10,666 bases of DNA, taken from the NCBI GenBank assembly GCA_964655005.1, contig CAZZKE010000084.1:1-10666 (forward strand). Reading direction: 5' to 3'. Below the pieces are notes generated by a model, which worked only from the letters and a program-made list of their open reading frames with translations, was not told where the DNA came from and searched no databases. This document shows positions 6,650 through 10,666 of the stretch, piece by piece. The stretch's first letter is position 1; the number at the start of each line of letters is the position of its first letter. This DNA is from CAZZKE01 sp964655005. Its GTDB lineage: Bacteria; Pseudomonadota; Alphaproteobacteria; Rhodospirillales; JABHCV01. Both the position numbers and the translations under genes were made by a program.

Positions 6650-7444
6650 CGCCGGAATTTTCCGCCGCGCCTCGTCGACCAGGGCAAGATCGATATCGGC
6701 GGCGATGAAGCCCGGTTCCTCGCCGCCATCGGCAAGCACGTTGCCCCACGGATCGACAATCAGCGAATGGCCGTATGTTTGCCGGTCGCCGGGATGGTCG
6801 CCGCATTGCGCCGGGGCGATCACGAAACAGCCGGTTTCGATGGCCCGCGCCCGTTGCAGGACATGCCAATGGGCCCGACCGCTGATCCGGGTGAAGGCCG
6901 CCGGGGTGGCGATTACCGCCGCGCCGGCCTGGGCCAGGGTGCGGAACAGATAAGCGAAACGCAAATCATAACAAATAGTCAGGCCCAACCGGCACCACGG
7001 CGTCGTCGCCAGGACGGCTTTCGAGCCGGGCTCGTAATGGCTGGATTCGCGGTGATTTTCGCTGCCGCCCAGATCGACGTCGAACATGTGAACCTTGTCG
7101 TAGCGGGCGCGGATTTCTCCTTCGCCGTCGATCAGAAACGACCGGTTGGACATTTTTCCGGCGCCGTCATCCTTGATGATTAACGAGCCGACCAGAATCC
7201 AGGCCCCGGTTTCCCGCGCCACGTTCTGAAATTTATCAAGCGCCGGGTTGTCTCGCTCCGGTCCAACCTTGGATAGCAGCGCCGCCCGCCCGGCATCCAT
7301 TACATTCACCGTTTCGGGCAATGCGACCAGATCGGCGCCATCGTCCCGGGCGCGGCGCACAAGATCGACCGCGCCGGCCAGATTGGCCGCGATATCTTCC
7401 CGGGTATTGACCTGGATACAGGCGGCGCGGAACGACCGGCTCAT
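6620..7444 (-). CDS. Nit1-like carbon-nitrogen hydrolase, probable deaminated-glutathione amidase
   Basis: 274-residue nitrilase-superfamily amidase. The expected Glu-Lys-Cys catalytic triad is visible: Glu44 in LPETVN, Lys117 in YDKVHMFDVDL and Cys158 in LTICYDLRF. The C-terminal half, with ETGCFVIAPAQCG, TYGHSLIVDPWGNVLA and KIPALNHDR, resembles the Nit1 branch rather than Nit2 omega-amidase. Nit1 enzymes are known to hydrolyse deaminated glutathione, a side product of transaminases, so this is probably a metabolite-repair enzyme; the exact substrate is inference. The ATG at 7444 overlaps the glutaredoxin stop as ATGA, indicating translational coupling. Pairing a Nit1-like amidase with a glutaredoxin makes sense, since both act on the glutathione pool. 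Its 3' end overlaps the convergent methyltransferase by 30 bases, yet the conserved family C-terminus is intact. Confidence 0.93.
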   Translation of the reverse strand: MSRSFRAACIQVNTREDIAANLAGAVDLVRRARDDGADLVALPETVNVMDAGRAALLSKVGPERDNPALDKFQNVARETGAWILVGSLIIKDDGAGKMSNRSFLIDGEGEIRARYDKVHMFDVDLGGSENHRESSHYEPGSKAVLATTPWCRLGLTICYDLRFAYLFRTLAQAGAAVIATPAAFTRISGRAHWHVLQRARAIETGCFVIAPAQCGDHPGDRQTYGHSLIVDPWGNVLADGGEEPGFIAADIDLALVDEARRKIPALNHDRVVSL

Positions 7445-7701
7445 GCCATACCCAATAGCGGGTCCAGTTTGTCATCGAATTCAAGATCGAACAGATCGTC
7501 GCAGCCGCCAACATGCTTGCCATCGATAAAAATCTGCGGCACCGTCGTCCTGCCGCCGGCGCGGCTTATCATTTCGCCGCGTTTGGCGCCATCAAACATG
7601 ACGTTGTATTCGGTGAACGCCACCCCCTTTTTCTTCAGCAGGGTCTTGGCATTGTGACAAAAACCGCAAATCGGCGTGGTATAGATTTCGACCTTGGCCA
7701 A
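7441..7701 (-). CDS. grxC: glutaredoxin 3 with CGFC active site, TTG start
   Basis: 86-residue GrxC-type glutaredoxin, a glutathione-dependent disulfide reductase with one thioredoxin fold. Seen: VEIYTTPICGFC (Cys12, Cys15), TTVPQIFIDG with the cis-proline that packs against the active site, and GGCDDL, the glutathione-binding turn of this class. The active site is CGFC rather than the classical CPYC. The coding frame starts with TTG at 7701; no ATG or GTG lies nearby in frame, and a strong AAGGAG (7717-7712) ten bases upstream supports TTG as the start. Length is normal for the family. The stop overlaps the start of the Nit1-like amidase, and comF lies 64 bases upstream in the same direction; a good promoter candidate overlaps the comF stop. 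Confidence 0.93.
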   Translation of the reverse strand: MAKVEIYTTPICGFCHNAKTLLKKKGVAFTEYNVMFDGAKRGEMISRAGGRTTVPQIFIDGKHVGGCDDLFDLEFDDKLDPLLGMA

Positions 7702-7711
7702 TCTTCTAGAT

Positions 7712-7717
7712 CTCCTT
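7712..7717 (-). promoter_or_regulatory. Shine-Dalgarno AAGGAG deciding the grxC TTG start
   Basis: AAGGAG (reading 7717 to 7712) is the strongest ribosome site in the window and precedes TTG 7701-7699 by ten bases. There is no alternative ATG or GTG start in frame, so this site is the main reason for accepting TTG. Confidence 0.7.
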
Positions 7718-7742
7718 CGTTCGGGGGCAGCGGATTATCCGT

Positions 7743-7771
7743 AATATAAAGTTTTCCGGCCCCGGTTACAA
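7743..7771 (-). promoter_or_regulatory. candidate sigma-70 promoter for grxC-nit
   Basis: Minus strand TTGTAA (7771-7766, its TAA being the comF stop), a 17-base spacer and TATATT (7748-7743). The -10 matches TATAAT at five of six positions and the -35 at four of six. A start near 7736 would give a leader of about 35 bases containing AAGGAG. This would let grxC and the amidase be expressed independently of comF. Confidence 0.5.
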
Positions 7772-8542
7772 TGCCGGAAACGGGCGCTGGACGCGGCTGA
7801 GCGTCAGCACGTCGACCGTCCCGGCGCCGGCTTTAAGCAGGGCGCGGGCGGAGCTGTTGGCGGTCGCCCCGGTGGTCATAACGTCGTCGATCAGCAAAAT
7901 CCTGGCCCCGGCGATAGCACCGGAATATTTCCCGCGAACCCGGAAAGCACCGCCGACGTTACGCCGCCTGGCGCCGGGGCCAAGCCGTCCCTGCGACGGC
8001 GTCCGGCGGGTCCGCTGCAACAGGTCGGGGATGGTGGGGATATTGCGAAGTTTGCCGATTTCACGGGCCAGCAAGGCGGCCTGGTTGTAGCGCCTTGAAA
8101 ACAGCCGCGACCAGTGCAGCGCCACCGGAACCAGCAAGTCGGCCTGATCGAGCAAACCGGACCCGGCACGGGCCATCCAGCCGGCATAGGCGGGGGCCAA
8201 ATCGGTGCGGTCGGCGTGTTTGAAGGCCAAAATCAGGTGCCGGGAAGCATCATCGTAGGCCATTACCGCGCGGGCCCTGGCGAACACCGGCGGGCGCCGC
8301 ACACAGGATCCGCACAGCATTTCCGACGGCGGCGGATGATCGGGCGCGGCGAATTCGAACGGCAGGCCGCAGCGGGCGCACATGGGGTCGCCGACAAAGG
8401 TGATCGCCAACCAGCACTCGACGCACAGCCCGCCCGCCGCATCGACCAGAACGCCGCAACCCGGACACTGCGGCGGCAGCAATATGTCGAGCGCCATGCG
8501 ACCGATGTTTGGCAAATTTACCGGCGGTCGGGTATATGACAT
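7766..8542 (-). CDS. comF: ComF family protein (double zinc-finger phosphoribosyltransferase)
   Basis: 258-residue ComF/GntX-type protein; the family is linked to DNA uptake in competent bacteria, though its biochemical role is unclear. Four Cys pairs make the N-terminal zinc-binding region: CPGC (26, 29), CVEC (40, 43), CARC (55, 58) and CGSC (77, 80). Then come LILAFKHADR (103-112), the RRYNQAALLAREI block (150-162), RTPSQGRLGPGARRRNV (180-196) and the PRPP-binding loop ILLIDDVMTTGAT (215-227). Start choice is uncertain: ATG 8542 leaves nine bases to the divergent ATG at 8552, while ATG 8497 (MALDILLPPQ, 243 residues) begins right at the conserved part. Neither has a clear Shine-Dalgarno. 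An open frame continues further upstream to 8902 but runs antisense to the NDUFAF5-like gene. No other competence gene is in the window. Confidence 0.93.
   Translation of the reverse strand: MSYTRPPVNLPNIGRMALDILLPPQCPGCGVLVDAAGGLCVECWLAITFVGDPMCARCGLPFEFAAPDHPPPSEMLCGSCVRRPPVFARARAVMAYDDASRHLILAFKHADRTDLAPAYAGWMARAGSGLLDQADLLVPVALHWSRLFSRRYNQAALLAREIGKLRNIPTIPDLLQRTRRTPSQGRLGPGARRRNVGGAFRVRGKYSGAIAGARILLIDDVMTTGATANSSARALLKAGAGTVDVLTLSRVQRPFPAL
8509..8538 (+). promoter_or_regulatory. candidate promoter for the NDUFAF5-like gene inside the 5' part of comF
   Basis: TTGGCA (8509-8514), an 18-base spacer and TATATG (8533-8538). Each hexamer is a moderate match. It would start transcription only a few bases before ATG 8552. 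If comF begins at 8542 the promoter lies within comF codons; if comF begins at 8497 it is intergenic. Confidence 0.3.
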
Positions 8543-8551
8543 AACAACACC

Positions 8552-9361
8552 ATGTCGGAATCGATGAACATATTCAACCGCCGCACCGTGCGCCGACATC
8601 GCCAGCGGGCGGCGGACCGGTTCGGTGAGCATGACTTTTTGCTGCGCGATGTCGGCGAGAAGCTGGCCGACCGGCTCGACGACATTCGGCGGTCTTTCCC
8701 CATGGCCCTCGATCTCGGCTGTCATGACGGCACGCTTGGCCGTCTGCTGAACGGGCGCGGCGGCATCGAGACACTGATCGGAAGCGACCTGTCGGAGCGA
8801 ATGGCGGCCCGGTCCGGGCCGCCGGCGATTGCCGCCGATGAGGAATTCCTGCCCTTCGGGCCCGATTGTTTCGATCTGGTATTGAGCAATCTCAGCCTGC
8901 ACTGGGTCAATGATCTGCCGGGCGCTCTCGCCCAGTTACGCCGCTCTATCAAGCCCGGCGGCCTGCTGCTGGCGGCGATGCTGGGCGGCGACACGCTAAG
9001 GGAACTGCGGCAATCGCTGGCCGGCGCGGAAATCGAACTGGAAGGTGGTTTAAGCCCGCGCGTTTCGCCCTTCGCCGATGTCCGCGACCTGGGCGACCTG
9101 CTGGCCCGGGCGGGATTTACCGGCGCCGTCGCCGACAGTGAGACAATCACCGTTTCCTACCGGCATCCGATGCGGCTGCTGGCCGACCTGCGCGGCATGG
9201 GCGAAACCAACGCGGTGATCGAAAGCCGCAAGGGTTTCACCCGCCGCACGACGATGATCGAGGCCATGGACAAATACCGGCAAACCTTCGCCGCCGCCGA
9301 CGGGCGCGCGCCCGCAACCTTTCAGGTGATCTATCTGACCGGCTGGGCGGCCGGGGGTTAA
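8552..9361 (+). CDS. NDUFAF5 homologue, BioC-like class I methyltransferase-fold protein, probable complex I assembly hydroxylase
   Basis: 269 residues, closely following the mitochondrial complex I assembly factor NDUFAF5: NIFNRR (6-11), DVGEKLADRLDDI (33-45), FPMALDLGCHDG (49-60, SAM motif I), LSLHWVNDLPGAL (114-126), MLGGDTLRELR (143-153), EGGLSPRVSPFADVRDLGDLL (164-184), GMGETNAV (215-222) and the PATFQVIYLTGWAAG tail. Human NDUFAF5 hydroxylates an arginine of the NDUFS7 (NuoB) subunit, so the same role on bacterial NuoB is a reasonable inference; a methyltransferase activity is not proven. Motif I lacks its middle glycine (GCHDG). ATG 8552 has no Shine-Dalgarno; ATG 8564 (MNIFNRR), which follows CGGAA, is an alternative start four codons later. 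It is divergent from comF, an adjacency I recall in other alphaproteobacteria, and probably upstream of sfsA. Confidence 0.92.
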   Translation: MSESMNIFNRRTVRRHRQRAADRFGEHDFLLRDVGEKLADRLDDIRRSFPMALDLGCHDGTLGRLLNGRGGIETLIGSDLSERMAARSGPPAIAADEEFLPFGPDCFDLVLSNLSLHWVNDLPGALAQLRRSIKPGGLLLAAMLGGDTLRELRQSLAGAEIELEGGLSPRVSPFADVRDLGDLLARAGFTGAVADSETITVSYRHPMRLLADLRGMGETNAVIESRKGFTRRTTMIEAMDKYRQTFAAADGRAPATFQVIYLTGWAAGG

Positions 9362-9368
9362 CCCCCCC

Positions 9369-9397
9369 TTGCCACGGACTTTCCGGTTGCCTACATT
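9369..9397 (+). promoter_or_regulatory. candidate sfsA promoter implying a leaderless transcript
   Basis: TTGCCA (9369-9374; five of six), exactly 17 bases, then TACATT (9392-9397; four of six). Only six bases separate the -10 from the sfsA ATG at 9404, so transcription would begin at the start codon. The 42-base gap contains no Shine-Dalgarno, which agrees with leaderless translation. Confidence 0.45.
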
Positions 9398-9403
9398 CCG
9401 GCC

Positions 9404-10126
9404 ATGAAATTTCCCGATCCCCTGATCCCCGGCAAACTGGTCAAGCGCTACAAGCGCTTCCTCGCCGATGTGGAACTCGAAACCGGCGAAATCGTCACCG
9501 CCCATTGCGCCAATTCCGGCTCTATGCTGTCGGTCAGGGATGCCGGCGCCGAAGTCTGGCTGTCGCCGGCCCGTAATCCGGAGCGCAAATTGCGCTACAC
9601 CTGGGAAATGATCCGGATCGGCGAGACCCTGGTCGGCATTAACACCGCCCGCCCCAACGGGATCGTCGAGGAAGCTATTCTGGACGGTTCGATCGGCGAA
9701 CTTGAAGGTTATCAAACATTGCGGCGCGAGGTCAGGTACGGCGCCAATTCGCGAATCGATATCCTGCTGGAAGACCCGGCGCGCCCGCCATGTTATGTCG
9801 AAGTCAAGAACGTCACCATGAAACGGGACCCCGGCGGCGACGGGCCGGTGGAATTCCCCGATTCGGTGACCAGCCGGGGGGCCAAGCACCTGGTCGAACT
9901 TTCCCATATGGTCCGGGACGGACACCGGGCGGTGATGGTGTATCTGGTGCAACGGACCGACGCGGATCATTTCGCCCTGGCCGCCGACATCGACCCGGCC
10001 TATGTCGGGGCGTTCGAAAAAGCTATGGCGGCGGGAGTCGAGGCGCTATGTTATGAATGTACGTTGAGCCTTGAGGAAATCAGGGTATCAAGGCCCATGA
10101 GGGTCGCCCTGCAGGCGATTGATTGA
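9404..10126 (+). CDS. sfsA: SfsA, sugar fermentation stimulation family protein (nuclease-like fold)
   Basis: 240 residues, normal for SfsA. Signature blocks in order: an OB-like N-terminal domain with FLADVEL and HCANSGSM (34-41), LVGINTARPN (76-85), then the restriction-endonuclease-like domain with NSRIDILL (115-122), YVEVKNVTM (131-139) and FPDSVTSRGAKHL (151-163). The acidic Asp119 and the Glu133-Val-Lys135 pair resemble a PD-(D/E)xK nuclease centre. In E. coli the gene was found through sugar-fermentation phenotypes and nucleic acid binding; the physiological role remains unclear, so the name should not be read as a defined activity. ATG 9404 fits the family start; no ribosome site is visible. 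The stop is two bases before the map start, so the two are likely co-transcribed. Confidence 0.96.
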   Translation: MKFPDPLIPGKLVKRYKRFLADVELETGEIVTAHCANSGSMLSVRDAGAEVWLSPARNPERKLRYTWEMIRIGETLVGINTARPNGIVEEAILDGSIGELEGYQTLRREVRYGANSRIDILLEDPARPPCYVEVKNVTMKRDPGGDGPVEFPDSVTSRGAKHLVELSHMVRDGHRAVMVYLVQRTDADHFALAADIDPAYVGAFEKAMAAGVEALCYECTLSLEEIRVSRPMRVALQAID

Positions 10127-10128
10127 AC

Positions 10129-10666
10129 ATGAACGACCAGTTAAGCCATCACAACTATCCGCAGGAACGCTCGATCAAGATTCACGGCGCCGATGATTTC
10201 GCGGGAATGCGCAAGGTCGGCAGACTGGCCGCCGAGACACTGGACTTTATCACGCCGAAAATCCAACCGGGCATCACCACCGAAGAAATCAACACCCTGG
10301 TGCATGACTACACCATCGATAATGGCGGCGTGCCGGCGCCGCTGAACTACCGGGGATTTCCGAAATCGGTCTGCACCTCGATCAACCATGTGGTCTGTCA
10401 CGGTATTCCCGGCGACCGGAAACTGGCCGAGGGCGATATTATTAATGTCGATGTGACGACCATCCTGGACGGCTGGTTCGGCGACACCAGCCGGATGTTC
10501 TGTGTCGGCGAGGTCAGCGTCAAGGCCCGCAATCTGGTGGAAACCACCTATCAGGCGCTGTGGCGCGGCATCGAGGCGGTGCGCCCCGGCGCCACCACCG
10601 GCGACATCGGCCACGCCATCCAGTCGTTCGCCGAAAAAAAGCGCTATTCCGTAGTTCGGGATTTTT
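10129..10666 (+). CDS. map: Map, type I methionine aminopeptidase, 3' end cut by window edge
   Basis: First 179 residues of a metal-dependent aminopeptidase that removes the initiator methionine from new proteins. Visible: the substrate pocket region LNYRGFPKSVCTSINHVVCHGIP (72-94) with His91 (equivalent to E. coli His79), VDVT with Asp108, and GWFGDTSRMF with Asp119, the first two metal-ligand aspartates of the family. The remaining ligands (a His and two Glu) lie beyond the right edge. ATG 10129 follows the sfsA TGA by two bases; the ribosome site is weak, so translational coupling to sfsA is likely. The reading frame is open to the edge. Confidence 0.96.
   Translation, partial: MNDQLSHHNYPQERSIKIHGADDFAGMRKVGRLAAETLDFITPKIQPGITTEEINTLVHDYTIDNGGVPAPLNYRGFPKSVCTSINHVVCHGIPGDRKLAEGDIINVDVTTILDGWFGDTSRMFCVGEVSVKARNLVETTYQALWRGIEAVRPGATTGDIGHAIQSFAEKKRYSVVRDF

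Noticed and set aside
8543..8902. N-terminal extension of comF by 120 codons
   Set aside because: The extra sequence is antisense to the NDUFAF5-like SAM domain and shows no ComF-like features; ComF proteins begin shortly before the first CxxC.
10631..10640. A7 run in map as a programmed frameshift site
   Set aside because: The zero frame continues with conserved Map sequence (YSVVRDF) and no downstream stem or overlapping frame can be judged before the edge.

Overview
The window looks like an ordinary chromosomal housekeeping region from a high-GC alphaproteobacterium, plausibly Rhodospirillales-like. The support is gene content: an NDUFAF5-type methyltransferase, UbiG, the nitrogen-PTS enzyme PtsP beside LysC, and a ComF - Grx - nitrilase run. 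Family and neighbourhood statements come from recollection and motif reading, not from searches. I see no mobile element, CRISPR array, RNA gene, phage gene or defence system, and no convincing undescribed multi-gene system.

Region by region. 1-4589 (minus strand): lysC, an FMN-dependent nitronate monooxygenase/FabK-like gene and ptsP (its last residues lie beyond the left edge) read leftward as a probable operon, with ptsP perhaps also having its own promoter. 4690-5463 (plus): ubiG, divergent from lysC across a 100-base gap. 5475-5927 (minus): a DUF1178 gene converging on ubiG. 6041-6649 (plus): an orphan class I methyltransferase that sits between DUF1178 and the nitrilase gene and overlaps the latter tail to tail. 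6620-8542 (minus): comF, then a TTG-started glutaredoxin and a Nit1-like amidase coupled by an ATGA overlap. 8552-10126 (plus): the NDUFAF5 homologue and sfsA. 10129 to the right edge: map (methionine aminopeptidase), truncated.

Functionally the genes cover respiration (ubiquinone methylation, probable complex I assembly), nitrogen/carbon signalling (PtsP), aspartate-family amino acid synthesis (LysC), glutathione-linked redox and repair (Grx with Nit1-like amidase), DNA uptake-related ComF, and protein N-terminal maturation (Map).

The signals most worth a second look are at fine scale: a Shine-Dalgarno-preceded in-frame GTG inside lysC, placed where known alpha2/beta2 aspartokinases start their beta subunit and lying in a patch of A/T-ending codons; a possible 11-codon leader ORF joined by ATGA to DUF1178; Shine-Dalgarno-less genes (ptsP, sfsA) with -10-like boxes 6-7 bases before the ATG; the orphan methyltransferase apparently splitting a run of genes; and a CGFC active site in the glutaredoxin.
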